NCBI GenBank assembly: GCA_902765855.1
Contig: CACXBF010000015.1
Span: forward strand, 1 to 64,000
Reading direction: 5' to 3'
Origin: an uncultured Ruminococcus sp.
GTDB lineage: Bacteria; Bacillota; Clostridia; Oscillospirales; Acutalibacteraceae
Length of the DNA stretch: 64,000 bases
In this document: in pieces, positions 51,515-62,312 of the stretch
How the letters are laid out: each line of letters begins with the position of its first letter
Numbering within the stretch: the first letter of the stretch is position 1
Program-made: the position numbers and the translations under genes
Notes under the pieces: model-generated
Seen by the model: the letters and a program-made list of their open reading frames with translations, nothing else
The model's database searches: none
Told to the model about the DNA's origin: nothing

Positions 51515-51541
51515 TAAAATTTATCCTATGGAGGAATCAGT

Positions 51542-53125
51542 TTGCCAAGTAATAGAGAAATGATAGAAAAGAGAAGAACATTTGCGATAATCTCGCACCC
51601 TGATGCGGGTAAAACAACGCTTACCGAAAAACTTTTGCTTTATAGCGGAGCGATTCAGCTTGCCGGCTCGGTTAAGGGAAAGAAAACCGATAAACACGCT
51701 GTTTCTGACTGGATGGAAATTGAAAAGCAGAGAGGTATTTCTGTTACTTCCTCCGTTATGCAGTTTGAATATAATGGCTGTTGTATCAATATTATAGACA
51801 CTCCTGGACACCAAGACTTCTCGGAGGATACTTACAGAACCCTTATGGCTGCAGACTCCGCAGTTATGGTTATTGACGCTTCAAAGGGTGTTGAGAATCA
51901 AACTAAAAAGCTCTTTAAGGTTTGTTTGCTTCGTGATATTCCGATTTTTACATTCATAAATAAAATGGATAGAGAAGCAAAAAGCCCATATGATTTGCTT
52001 GAGGATATTGAAGATGTTCTTGGCATTAAAACTTGTCCGATTAACTGGCCTATTGGCTGTGGTAAGGAATTCAAGGGTGTTTATGACCGCAAAAAGAATG
52101 AAATCCTTGCTTTCACCGCAAATAACGGTCAGCGTGAAGTAGATACGGACGAACTTAAAATTGATGACCCAGACTTGGATAAGAAGATAGGTGATGACCT
52201 CGCTCAGACTCTCAGAGATGATATTGAGCTTCTTGACGGAGCGGGCGATGAACTTAATCTTGACGATGTTCGACATGGCAGACTTACACCTGTATTTTTT
52301 GGTTCTGCGTTGACGAATTTCGGTGTTGAGCCATTCCTTAACGAGTTTATCAATATGACAACTCCACCGCTCCCAAGAAAAACCGTTGACGGTGAGGTTG
52401 ACCCGTTTGATGACCGTTTTTCCGCTTTTGTTTTCAAGATTCAGGCAAATATGAATAAGGCTCATCGTGACAGAATTGCGTTTATGCGTATCTGTTCGGG
52501 AAAATATGAGAAAGCTATGGAAGTTTATCATGTTCAGGGCAACAAGAAAATGCGTCTTTCACAGCCTCAACAGCTTATGGCTCAGGATAGGGAAGTTATT
52601 GACGAGGCTTATGCAGGAGATATTATCGGCGTATTCGACCCAGGTATTTTCTCAATAGGCGATACAGTATGTTCACCGAATGCTAAATTTAAGTTTGAGG
52701 GTATACCTACCTTTGCACCGGAGCATTTCAACAAGGTTCGTCTGAAAGATACTATGAAGCGTAAACAGTTTGTTAAGGGTATTACGCAGATTGCACAAGA
52801 GGGTGCTATTCAGATTTTCAGAGAACTTGACAGCGGTATGGAAGAAGTTATAGTCGGAGTTGTCGGCGTACTTCAATTTGATGTTCTTGAATATAGACTT
52901 AAAAACGAGTATGGTGTTGATATTATTATGGAGGGACTTCCATATGACCGTATTCGTTGGATAGAAAATGAAGACTTAGACCCGAAAACTCTCGACCTTG
53001 CGTCTGATACAAAGCGTATTGAAGACTTAAAGGGCAATCACCTCTTGCTTTTTACAAGTGATTGGAGTATAAGCTGGGCAACTGAGCATAACAAAGAATT
53101 GATTCTTGCAGAGTTTGGAAAATAA
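51542..53125 (+). CDS. prfC: Peptide chain release factor 3
   Basis: A 527-residue translational GTPase from a TTG start (GGAGGAA in front). G1 ISHPDAGKTTLTEKLL, G3 DTPGHQDF and G4 NKMDRE are intact, followed by the RF3-specific SDWMEIEKQRGISVTSSVMQF. RF3 removes RF1 and RF2 from the ribosome after peptide release. Followed by a terminator. Confidence 0.96.
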   Translation: MPSNREMIEKRRTFAIISHPDAGKTTLTEKLLLYSGAIQLAGSVKGKKTDKHAVSDWMEIEKQRGISVTSSVMQFEYNGCCINIIDTPGHQDFSEDTYRTLMAADSAVMVIDASKGVENQTKKLFKVCLLRDIPIFTFINKMDREAKSPYDLLEDIEDVLGIKTCPINWPIGCGKEFKGVYDRKKNEILAFTANNGQREVDTDELKIDDPDLDKKIGDDLAQTLRDDIELLDGAGDELNLDDVRHGRLTPVFFGSALTNFGVEPFLNEFINMTTPPLPRKTVDGEVDPFDDRFSAFVFKIQANMNKAHRDRIAFMRICSGKYEKAMEVYHVQGNKKMRLSQPQQLMAQDREVIDEAYAGDIIGVFDPGIFSIGDTVCSPNAKFKFEGIPTFAPEHFNKVRLKDTMKRKQFVKGITQIAQEGAIQIFRELDSGMEEVIVGVVGVLQFDVLEYRLKNEYGVDIIMEGLPYDRIRWIENEDLDPKTLDLASDTKRIEDLKGNHLLLFTSDWSISWATEHNKELILAEFGK

Positions 53126-53148
53126 TTTTATATATTGATTTTTATTTA

Positions 53149-53184
53149 AAACTGACAGAATATAATAATACTGTCAGTTTTTTG
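53149..53184 (+). terminator. Terminator after prfC
   Basis: AACTGACAG and CTGTCAGTT arms with an AT-rich loop and T6 tail. Confidence 0.85.
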
Positions 53185-53242
53185 CTACTATTATACCAAC
53201 AAAATTTAAAACTAAAGAAAATTAAAACTGTTATTTGTTATA

Positions 53243-53271
53243 TTGACTAATAGAACTAAAAATAATATAAT
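53243..53271 (+). promoter_or_regulatory. Promoter of the large surface protein
   Basis: TTGACT (53243-53248), 17-bp spacer, TATAAT (53266-53271), 74 bp before the start. Confidence 0.75.
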
Positions 53272-53344
53272 TAAATAAATAAATCTGCACAGTTGTAATT
53301 ATTTATAGTGGTATTGTACAAAGAGCTTTAAAGAGGTGTTTTTT

Positions 53345-56300
53345 ATGAAAGAGAGAATTCTTACAAATAGTTTTCGACTTAAAAAATCTATTACAGATGC
53401 AGGAGCAATATTTATTTTCATAACTGTTTTTGCGATATTTGTTTCGCTTAAACCGGCAACAAGCATTGCAAAAGAAAGTTCAGAAATTATTGTAGAAAAT
53501 TCACAAACAAAAATGGGAAATATTATTCCTATAAAAGTTAAGGCAAATGCGATTGGTTCTGATAAATGTTTTGTCTTAACTCTTAGTAGCGTTGGTGCAG
53601 GTTTATCTGATGAATATTCTTTTGATGAAAATGATAAAACTGAGATTACAGATGATAACGGAAAGAAAATTACTCTTAATAGGTATATCGCTGATGATGG
53701 TGCGGTTAATTACTGGTTTGAGCTTGAAGGCGAAGAATCGAGCGAGTTTTCTTTGAAATGTACTTCAGGAATATATGTTGCGACAAAGAGTGACATAAAT
53801 GACTATGAACCGAAAACCACCATTGATGAGAATGGTAAGGAAATTGCTCTTTCTGAAAGTGAAATTATAGAGAGAGTAAAATCTGAAAAACAAGCCCAAA
53901 ATGCAAATTCGGAAAAAATTGAAATGAGAGTTTTTTTCGGTAGTGGCGAGAATTTTGATAGAGCTATGAAAGATTCTTCTGAACGAGAGGACTTCTTATT
54001 AGAGTGGAACGTTGCCAAGGGGAAAATGCTTGCTATGCGTTCAAGTTTCACAGGTGTTGAAAAATATGTTGACGGCGGAGCAGTTACAGATACTGCGAGC
54101 TGGACATATACCAAAAATGACATAACTGGAACATCTACGCTTACTATTTCAGGTACAGGACCTATACCAAATTATTCAAGTAGGAACGATACACCATGGG
54201 TGCAAAAGGGTTATTTGAATGTTACTAAGTTAGTGATTGAGGATGGCATAACAGTCATAGGTGATAATGCATTTTCAAATGTCAGTATTTTAAGCGACAG
54301 AAGCACTGAACTATATATAGGCAATACTGTTACAGAAATAAGATCGCAGGCATTAGCTATGAACAATTTTAGTAATATTGTAATCCCCGGAAGTGTTAAA
54401 AACTTAGGGTACGCAGCATTTTTGGGGAACCGTGTCAAAATTGATTCGCTGATATTAGAAGAAGGCGTAGAAAATATAGGTGCAACCTCTTTTGGTTCAT
54501 GTTATATTACGAAATTAAAATTACCTTCAAGCATAAAATCAATTTTTCCAAATGATATAAGTGTTTTAGAGGAAATAAGTATAGGAGATAATAATGATAA
54601 CGGAACATATTTTGTAAAGGATAATGTTTTGTTTAAGCGTTTAGACAATGGTGAAGTGCAGTTAGTCTGGTATCCTGCTAAAAAAGCAGACAAGGAATAT
54701 ACTATACCGAGCTTCGTTACTAACCTTAATTGTAGCAGTGCATTTATTAAGACAACAAACTTAGAAAAAGTAACAATTCCTGCTACTGTAACAAGTAAAA
54801 TAAATTCACAATGGGTTTTTAATAATTCATCAGTAGAAGAAATTGTGGTAGAAGATGGAGTTGCTATATCAAATGCATGGTTTTTTGATTATGCTACAAA
54901 TCTTAAAAAGCTAAAAATTCCAGATGGAGGTGTAGTAGGAAATTACTTTTATTATCATGATGGCAATCTGCTTGAGGAGATTTATATTCCAAGTACAGTA
55001 ACAGGTATAATGGATTATTCACTGGGAATGTGTACACCAAATCTTCAGAAAGTATATTTTGACGCTAAATATGTTTCAGGTTATCAATCACAGCAGAATA
55101 GGGTAAATAAATATGAGTTGACTATCGGAAAGAATGTCGATAAAATAGTTACCAGCAAACATGGTAGTTTAATAACAGGATTTAAGACTATACTAAAAAA
55201 TGCTTTGACAGATAAAATACTTTTTGTTGGCCCTAACCAAATCGATATAATAAATCCTGAATTTGAAGATATGCCAACACCGCTTAACACTTTGTACGGT
55301 ACAATATGGGTAGACGAGCAGGGTGTGGTATATAAATATGATAAAACAACTCTTACTGCGAGTGTTGCTTATGTGCCTTATGGGCTTAAAAATGTTACTA
55401 TACCGAAAACAATAACTCCTGAAACGGATGTAAATTGCATCGTTAATGAGGTTGGAAAAGATGCTTTTAAGTTGGCAGCTGACCTTACAAGTGTAAATTT
55501 TGCAGACCCAAGTGTAGTAGAAATAATAAATCCTTATGGTTTTGCAAATTGTTCTAAGCTTGGAAACATAAATGGTGCAGATAGCGAAGAAAAAGCGGCT
55601 GAAAGCTTTACAAATCCTAATATAAAAATTGGTATTCGTGCTTTTATAAATACAGCACTTAAAAGTGAATCCGGCAATGTAAAATATAGTCAATCAATGA
55701 ATGGTAAAAACATAATACGATTTGAAAACGATGACAATTTTTCTCTTTATGTTAATACCAAAAATACTGGCGAATGGATTGCAAATGGTAATTATGGAGG
55801 ATATAAATTCTTAACAGGTCAAAATGCTAATATAAATATACAGATGCAACAGGGAACCTACGAAGATGTTGTATATCGTATTTATTTTGAGTTTTCTGAC
55901 CCTGAAGGCGTTTTTTCTATTGGAAAGGGACAGTCTCTGGAATTTGATAATGCTATAAAGGCAGAATGTTTTGCTACTGATGTTGAAAATATTTGCTATG
56001 TTGATTTTACCAATTATGCAGGTTCTACAGCCATAGCTTTGCTTACAGCCAATTATATTTCGCCAACTTCTCCGGGCGGCGAATTGAAAATTTGGGGCTT
56101 TAAGCTTACAAAAGAACAGGCTGAATCACAGAAAGGAACTATTGTAGATTGTGTTGAATCTAAGGATTTTTCTGATTCTATTCAATCATACTGGACAACT
56201 AAAGCTGATGATTTTATCACAAGTAAAGAAAAAGCAGGAAACGCTAAATTATATCTTATTGGCGATGGTAAAGGCAATGTGCTTCCTGATAACAATATTA

Positions 56301-59300
56301 CATGGAAAGTAAAATTTAAAAGAAAAACAGACGAAACACTTAGTGATGGCAAGGATTTTGTAAAATCAGTTGATTTTTATGATTATGTAGTTTTGCCTGA
56401 ATACTTTTCGTGGAATCCTGAGGTTATTTCTGCAATTAAAAGTGGTGACATACGCACAATTAGTAATAAAATTTATGTAGGCGATATGGTGATAGCCACA
56501 ATTGGTCAAGGATATAACTTTAATGTGGAATGGAGCGATGAACATAATACTCTGCTTTTCCATTGGAGAAGATATAATACAAATGAAAAAAGTGAAATAG
56601 CTTTATCAGATTGTGATTTTACAATAAGTAAGGAAACTATATACATAGATTCAGGTATATTAAATCAGGCAACGGTTAATGAACTTTCTATAATGAATAA
56701 TATATATTCTGTTGTACACTATACCTACACTGCCGATAAACAAACAGATATTCAACAGGCTGAGGCTAAATTTATTCTAAAAGAAGCGGAGCTTCAATTT
56801 AGTAAAGGCGTTTTGAAAAGACCAAAATATTTAGGTGAAACGACTACATATACAATTTGTTTGAAAAATACCGGTGCTGCGGCATATGTTGATTCTGAAA
56901 AAACTTCTTATAGAATATATGATGAATTGCCAAACTTGTTATATATTAAACCGGAAAATATAGAGAAAATGTTGAATGACGAATTTGGCAAAAAGCTGAA
57001 AGTAACTATTTGCGATGCTATGTTGTCAAAATCGAAAACAGCAGTTAAAGCTTATGATGGTAAGACAGCCTATAAGAATGCGGCTAACTCGGATGATATG
57101 GATTATACCACGGATAAGTTGATAATATCATGGAATGGCGATAACATACAGTTAGCTACTGAATCAAAAATTTATAAAGTTACAGATAATCTTAGCCTTA
57201 AAGATATTTTTGATGAATTAGGTTTCTATAATGTCAATAAAACTAAATATATAGTAGAATGGACGCTTAATGACAGTAACGAGTGTTATAAGCTTAACGG
57301 AGGTAGTATCCAAAATTATATAATCTATTCGAATACTAAAGATACTTTTCAGCTTATCGACACAAATGATAAACCGGTTGAGTATAGTAACAAATTTATG
57401 AATATTCAAAATATGGCATTTTTATATAAAAAAGAAAATGTCAAAGTGAGAGAAACAAATATGAGTCAGATAACTGAGATAAGGAGCGAGGCTATTCTGA
57501 ATAAATTAGTCTATGCACATGGACAATCTGAACCATTGGAAGATAATTTCAATGTACCTGTAAATCAGGTTTTGGATAATCTCGTTACATTTAATCATTA
57601 TGGCGATGGAACTTACGATAATTTACCGATGGTTGATGATATTTCAGGTACACAATCTTTACTTGTTTCTGTTGAAGATAATATGGCACTTTCAAGTATG
57701 GGCTTATCTAAGGTTACGGTTGACAGTAAAGAATATTATAAGCTTAATAAACCTGGAACATATAGAAATGTAGTTGTTGGTGTAGATGATGAAGGTACTA
57801 AATTTATAGCTGATACTATAAAGGTATCTAAATCTACTTCTGGACTTGATACTAAGATTAAATGGTATTTTTCACACCTTGAAGGTGAAAGATACTATAT
57901 AAATCTAAATTATGAGACGATAGTTGATTTAGATGTTTTTACTTCTACTCGATATAATGTCTCAAATACAATTTGGATGAATGATAAGAAAAATGACAGA
58001 CTCTATGCATCAGTTTTTGGAGGAGGCTCATTACTTGATTTCAATAAGAAAATTGTTTATAAAAATAACGATGGTACATATACAGTAGATGATGATGATT
58101 ATTCTGACATTAAAGTAGGAGAAAGTGTATATTATCGACTTGCATTTTTTAATAAAAATAATTTTGATATTACAGTAACAGGTGATAATATTTTAGATAA
58201 TCTTCCTACAAATGGAGGTTTTTTCAGTTGGGAAAAGGATAAAAATGTATCTCTTAGCTGGCAGGAAACAGAGGGTGTAATTGCTGAAAATTTAGATAGC
58301 TGGAGCATAGAAAAAGATTCAAATGACAGTACGGCTCAAACTATAAAATGGTCATCTGATACAAGCATAACTCTACAGGCAAATAAAAACTTCTATATTT
58401 ATGTTAAGTTGGATTTCCCAAGTGATGCTACAATATGGAAAAATTATTGTAGTTACATGAAAGGTAATAAGCTTTATAACACTTTTATTGTTTATGATTA
58501 TCCATCTTATGTAAGTCATGGTTTGATAGGCAAGGGCGAAGCTTTATTACAGAAGGGCGTTTATAGCACATTGAAATATTCTATTAATGGTAGTAATAAT
58601 ATAAAATGTGTAGAAACTTCCAGCAGAGTCTATTATAATAATCGTGATTACACAAACCGTGCAATAATGTATTATGTTGTGCTGTATAATAATGGGGATA
58701 ATAGGCTTTATCTTAACGATATGCAAGATAAGCTTCCTGAAGGTTTTACATATCTAACAATGAATTCAGGAAATTCTCCGATAGTAAATCAAACCTTATC
58801 AGATACTATGATAACAAGCGATAATTCATCAAATTTTCTTGTGAATATAAAAAATTCATCGACTGATGATATAAAATTCTTGTCTGTTAATGTAAATTGC
58901 GAGAAAAATAATGACGGAACACTTAGCTTTAAATTCTCTAAGATTGAACAGAAAGATTCCGCAGTGAAATATGATGAAATCAGAAATAAACTTTACCTTG
59001 AAAAAGGAGAGGCTATTGCATTTTCATATGTCTGCGATATTGGACTTATAGAAGATTCATATGATAAAGCGGTTAATACTATCGGAATGAATTATTACGA
59101 TTACCTTAATGCAGATGTAAATTCAGTAAGTTCAGACGATGTTTCAGTTAATGGAAAACTTAATGATGAACATATGGATCAAAATGATGGCACAAGAGCT
59201 ATTGACGATGCTAAAAATGTACACTCTAAATATGGCTTTAATGGTTCAGGAAAATGGTTGATTTCTAATGTAACCGTTTCTCGCGGAGGTATTAGTCCTG

Positions 59301-61450
59301 GAATTACGAATTATACAGATTCGTATGTTGATACTAATGGAAACATAATAAGATATGTTACCGATGCTCCTCCACAAGCTGTAGTAAATTGGCGTGTAAG
59401 AATGCATAATTCAGGCTTTAGGTCAATAACTGACTATACAATAACTGATACACTACCTATAAGATATTCTTTGACGGGAAGCTTGAGTCTTAAGATGTAT
59501 GATAATACTCAAACTTCTGAAGTTAAAAAATTTGAAAACTTTATTACAATACTTTCAGAAAGAACAAAAACAGATGATTCTATAAGAATAAGGTCTAATT
59601 ATAATAATAACGAATGTACAATCCCATTTGACGGAACAGAAGTTATTGTACCTATTAGTGATAACAATGGTTCTTATGTAAATATTTCTATTTCAATAAG
59701 CAAAAATGATAAAGGACAAGAGGTTTTGTCTATACGTTTTGCAGATAAAGGATTCTCTATTCCGGAAGAAGGAGGTTATGTTGATTTATCTCTTTCTAGT
59801 GTTAATGTAACGGGTCAGATTGTTAATACGGTTTATACTAATACTGCTGTTCTTATTCCTAATAAACAGAGTTTTAGTTCTACAACACAGGGTTCACTTG
59901 TTTATGATAGTGACGGAAAGACTTTAATAGGAGTTACCAATAACTCACCGCTAAATATAAGCTTTGGTGCATTGACTTCTTCTATTAAAGAAGTATTTGA
60001 AATAAATAATACAGATAATAAAACTGATTCAAACCAAGAGAAAAATTATATTACCTTAAATAATAAGAAAAATGAATTTAGGTATACTCTTTCTGTTAAA
60101 AACGAAACAAATTCTACTATGAAAAGACTTGTGTTGATAGATACTCTTCCTAAGCTTAATGATACGAGTCCGTTTGATTCTACCGCTTTGCGAGGAAGCG
60201 AATTTGCTGTACATCTTTCTGAAAATCCAAACTTTGTGGTTAAGATTACATACTCTAATGGAAATACTAAAACACTTGAATCTAGTGAATATACAATTGG
60301 CTTTAAAAAAGATAGCTCTCTTACAAGTTCTGATTGGAAAGGAGTTTCTACATGGTCAGAAAGTTCAGAAAATGCTGAAGCTGTTCGCCTTATAATTAAC
60401 GATGAAAACTTGGTTGAAAATAAGGCTGTTGTAGAAATTAGTTTCAATGCTAAAGCAGATGATGGTGCGATTGCTGGTCAAAAAGCTTGGAATAGTTTTG
60501 GTTACCATTATATTTTGAATGATAGTCAGAAAACTGAGCTTGAAGCTATGCCTTTGTCAGTAGGCGTACAAATTACAGAAACACCAATGATTCAAAAAAC
60601 ACTTGTTGATATAGAGGGTAATACTTATACTGTAAAGCAAGATACTACTTTCTCCTTCTTAGTTTATAAGGGAGAAAAGTATAGCGGAAAATATTCAACT
60701 GCTGATGAGTTAATTCAGGCTTTAGAAAATAATAATACTCCATATCAGAAAATAGATTTAACTGTTTTGAGTGGTAAAAGTTTCGCTTCAAAGAAACTTG
60801 ATTTAGAATATGATAAGCTTAAATGGATTAATGGTCAGAAATATACTATAGTTGAACTGCCTACTGATGATATTTATGAGCTTAATTCTTGGAATTATAT
60901 ATCTCAAAATTCTATGACATTTACATATTCTTATAATAAAAATCAGGTATTGCTTTGCAATAACAGATATAATGAATGGTCAGCAGAAATAACTAAAGTA
61001 GATGACGAAGATTCTGAAATTAAGCTTGAAGGCGCTATATTTGCGATTTATAGTCCGGTTCAGAGCGACCAACTTTCTGATAGCGAATATGAGGCTTTGG
61101 ATTTTAGTCCAGACAAGGTTATAGTATATAATGATAAAACATGGTATATTTCGGGCGTTCAAACTACAAATTCTGAGGGCAAAGCTACATTTGATAAGCT
61201 TTTGCGTGATGAATATTGTATCAAAGAAATATGCTCGCCTGAGGGATACATTTTGACAGCAGAACCCAAAATAGTTACAAATAATTCGCTTATTCAAAAG
61301 ATTGAAATTGTCAACAGAAAATTACCTGTTCTTCCTGAAACAGGTAATAAAGGAATAGCGTATTTCATATCTTTTGGTATGGGCGTACTTCTTGTAGTTG
61401 CAGGGTTTATGTTTATTAATAAGCTGAAAGCAACAGCAAAAATTAAATGA
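53345..61450 (+). CDS. Giant LPETG-anchored surface protein with LRR_5 and repeat domains
   Basis: About 2,701 residues from the ATG at 53345 (GAGGTG 6 bases upstream; a GTG three codons earlier is possible). A signal peptide (AIFIFITVFAIFVSLKPATS) is followed by a region near residues 250-760 with BspA-type leucine-rich repeats (VIEDGITVIGDNAF, LEEIYIPSTVTGI). The middle has several beta-sandwich units similar to DUF11/isopeptide domains (TYTICLKNTG, YVVLYNNGDN, VNWRVRMHNSG, YTLSVKNETNS). A SpaA-like collagen-binding-B fold lies near the end (EITKVDDEDSEIKLEGAIFAIY ... CIKEICSPEGY). LPETGNKG, one membrane helix and a basic tail give sortase anchoring. Probably an adhesin or host- or matrix-binding protein. 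It has its own promoter and terminator. Confidence 0.9.
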   Translation: MKERILTNSFRLKKSITDAGAIFIFITVFAIFVSLKPATSIAKESSEIIVENSQTKMGNIIPIKVKANAIGSDKCFVLTLSSVGAGLSDEYSFDENDKTEITDDNGKKITLNRYIADDGAVNYWFELEGEESSEFSLKCTSGIYVATKSDINDYEPKTTIDENGKEIALSESEIIERVKSEKQAQNANSEKIEMRVFFGSGENFDRAMKDSSEREDFLLEWNVAKGKMLAMRSSFTGVEKYVDGGAVTDTASWTYTKNDITGTSTLTISGTGPIPNYSSRNDTPWVQKGYLNVTKLVIEDGITVIGDNAFSNVSILSDRSTELYIGNTVTEIRSQALAMNNFSNIVIPGSVKNLGYAAFLGNRVKIDSLILEEGVENIGATSFGSCYITKLKLPSSIKSIFPNDISVLEEISIGDNNDNGTYFVKDNVLFKRLDNGEVQLVWYPAKKADKEYTIPSFVTNLNCSSAFIKTTNLEKVTIPATVTSKINSQWVFNNSSVEEIVVEDGVAISNAWFFDYATNLKKLKIPDGGVVGNYFYYHDGNLLEEIYIPSTVTGIMDYSLGMCTPNLQKVYFDAKYVSGYQSQQNRVNKYELTIGKNVDKIVTSKHGSLITGFKTILKNALTDKILFVGPNQIDIINPEFEDMPTPLNTLYGTIWVDEQGVVYKYDKTTLTASVAYVPYGLKNVTIPKTITPETDVNCIVNEVGKDAFKLAADLTSVNFADPSVVEIINPYGFANCSKLGNINGADSEEKAAESFTNPNIKIGIRAFINTALKSESGNVKYSQSMNGKNIIRFENDDNFSLYVNTKNTGEWIANGNYGGYKFLTGQNANINIQMQQGTYEDVVYRIYFEFSDPEGVFSIGKGQSLEFDNAIKAECFATDVENICYVDFTNYAGSTAIALLTANYISPTSPGGELKIWGFKLTKEQAESQKGTIVDCVESKDFSDSIQSYWTTKADDFITSKEKAGNAKLYLIGDGKGNVLPDNNITWKVKFKRKTDETLSDGKDFVKSVDFYDYVVLPEYFSWNPEVISAIKSGDIRTISNKIYVGDMVIATIGQGYNFNVEWSDEHNTLLFHWRRYNTNEKSEIALSDCDFTISKETIYIDSGILNQATVNELSIMNNIYSVVHYTYTADKQTDIQQAEAKFILKEAELQFSKGVLKRPKYLGETTTYTICLKNTGAAAYVDSEKTSYRIYDELPNLLYIKPENIEKMLNDEFGKKLKVTICDAMLSKSKTAVKAYDGKTAYKNAANSDDMDYTTDKLIISWNGDNIQLATESKIYKVTDNLSLKDIFDELGFYNVNKTKYIVEWTLNDSNECYKLNGGSIQNYIIYSNTKDTFQLIDTNDKPVEYSNKFMNIQNMAFLYKKENVKVRETNMSQITEIRSEAILNKLVYAHGQSEPLEDNFNVPVNQVLDNLVTFNHYGDGTYDNLPMVDDISGTQSLLVSVEDNMALSSMGLSKVTVDSKEYYKLNKPGTYRNVVVGVDDEGTKFIADTIKVSKSTSGLDTKIKWYFSHLEGERYYINLNYETIVDLDVFTSTRYNVSNTIWMNDKKNDRLYASVFGGGSLLDFNKKIVYKNNDGTYTVDDDDYSDIKVGESVYYRLAFFNKNNFDITVTGDNILDNLPTNGGFFSWEKDKNVSLSWQETEGVIAENLDSWSIEKDSNDSTAQTIKWSSDTSITLQANKNFYIYVKLDFPSDATIWKNYCSYMKGNKLYNTFIVYDYPSYVSHGLIGKGEALLQKGVYSTLKYSINGSNNIKCVETSSRVYYNNRDYTNRAIMYYVVLYNNGDNRLYLNDMQDKLPEGFTYLTMNSGNSPIVNQTLSDTMITSDNSSNFLVNIKNSSTDDIKFLSVNVNCEKNNDGTLSFKFSKIEQKDSAVKYDEIRNKLYLEKGEAIAFSYVCDIGLIEDSYDKAVNTIGMNYYDYLNADVNSVSSDDVSVNGKLNDEHMDQNDGTRAIDDAKNVHSKYGFNGSGKWLISNVTVSRGGISPGITNYTDSYVDTNGNIIRYVTDAPPQAVVNWRVRMHNSGFRSITDYTITDTLPIRYSLTGSLSLKMYDNTQTSEVKKFENFITILSERTKTDDSIRIRSNYNNNECTIPFDGTEVIVPISDNNGSYVNISISISKNDKGQEVLSIRFADKGFSIPEEGGYVDLSLSSVNVTGQIVNTVYTNTAVLIPNKQSFSSTTQGSLVYDSDGKTLIGVTNNSPLNISFGALTSSIKEVFEINNTDNKTDSNQEKNYITLNNKKNEFRYTLSVKNETNSTMKRLVLIDTLPKLNDTSPFDSTALRGSEFAVHLSENPNFVVKITYSNGNTKTLESSEYTIGFKKDSSLTSSDWKGVSTWSESSENAEAVRLIINDENLVENKAVVEISFNAKADDGAIAGQKAWNSFGYHYILNDSQKTELEAMPLSVGVQITETPMIQKTLVDIEGNTYTVKQDTTFSFLVYKGEKYSGKYSTADELIQALENNNTPYQKIDLTVLSGKSFASKKLDLEYDKLKWINGQKYTIVELPTDDIYELNSWNYISQNSMTFTYSYNKNQVLLCNNRYNEWSAEITKVDDEDSEIKLEGAIFAIYSPVQSDQLSDSEYEALDFSPDKVIVYNDKTWYISGVQTTNSEGKATFDKLLRDEYCIKEICSPEGYILTAEPKIVTNNSLIQKIEIVNRKLPVLPETGNKGIAYFISFGMGVLLVVAGFMFINKLKATAKIK

Positions 61451-61457
61451 TTTTAAT

Positions 61458-61500
61458 AAAATCTCGATTAGGCATTTAGCTTAATCGAGATTTTTATTTT
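61458..61500 (+). terminator. Terminator after the surface protein gene
   Basis: AAATCTCGATTA and TTAATCGAGATTT arms with trailing T run. Confidence 0.88.
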
Positions 61501-61598
61501 GATAAATATAATTTTTAGGTTGATTTTTTGTGATATTAAATATATACTTTATTATAAGTGATTATGTTTTTATTTTAGGGATAATTGGTGGAGTAGGT

Positions 61599-62312
61599 AT
61601 GAATATTGCTATAATTGATGACGAGCAAACTTTTGTAGAAAATCTTAAATCGGATGTAATCAATATATGTAATAAAATGGAATTTGAATATGATATTGAT
61701 ACTTTTAATAATGCAATAAATATTATGAGTATATATAGGAATTATCATCTTATATTGTTGGATATAGATATGCCGATAACAGATGGAATAACTGCTCTGA
61801 AAGAAATAAATAAATCTTATAATCCGAAAGAATTTCCTTATATAGCTTTTGTTACAAGTAAGGAAAATCTGGTTTATGAAGCTTTGAAAGAGTTTCCTTA
61901 TACATTTATCAGAAAAAAAGATATTAACAGAGTTCTTGAAGATTGCATTTGTAAGATTTATGAAAAAATAAATCAGAAAAGACAAAAATATACTATAAAA
62001 AACGGAAGAAATTTGATTACTGTATATACAAAAGATATTATATATATTGAGAAAATTCAAAATTATGTTTGGTTTCATACTGTAAATGGAGTTTATAAAG
62101 AGAGAACTACAATAGAAGAAAAGTTTGCTGATTTGGTCTCACAAAATTTTGTAAGAACACATATTGGATGTTTAGTAAATCTTAGATATGTTTTTGAAAT
62201 AGAACAAAAATCTGTGTTGCTCGATAATGGAGATAGAGTACCTTTATCAAGAAAATATTATAGCGATGTAAATAACAAATATTACGAAAGTTTGGTGGTC
62301 GATGATGATTGA
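61599..62312 (+). CDS. LytTR-family response regulator (AgrA-like)
   Basis: About 237 residues from the ATG at 61599 (GGTGGAG in front; the longer frame from 61530 has no site). The receiver domain has AIIDDEQTF, the phospho-acceptor aspartate in LILLDIDMPITDG and SKENLVYEAL (the lysine motif). Residues about 130-237 form a LytTR DNA-binding domain (KDIIYIEKIQNYVWFHT, FVRTHIGCLVNL, VPLSRKY). It overlaps the kinase gene by 11 bases, so the two are a coupled two-component system. Confidence 0.93.
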   Translation: MNIAIIDDEQTFVENLKSDVINICNKMEFEYDIDTFNNAINIMSIYRNYHLILLDIDMPITDGITALKEINKSYNPKEFPYIAFVTSKENLVYEALKEFPYTFIRKKDINRVLEDCICKIYEKINQKRQKYTIKNGRNLITVYTKDIIYIEKIQNYVWFHTVNGVYKERTTIEEKFADLVSQNFVRTHIGCLVNLRYVFEIEQKSVLLDNGDRVPLSRKYYSDVNNKYYESLVVDDD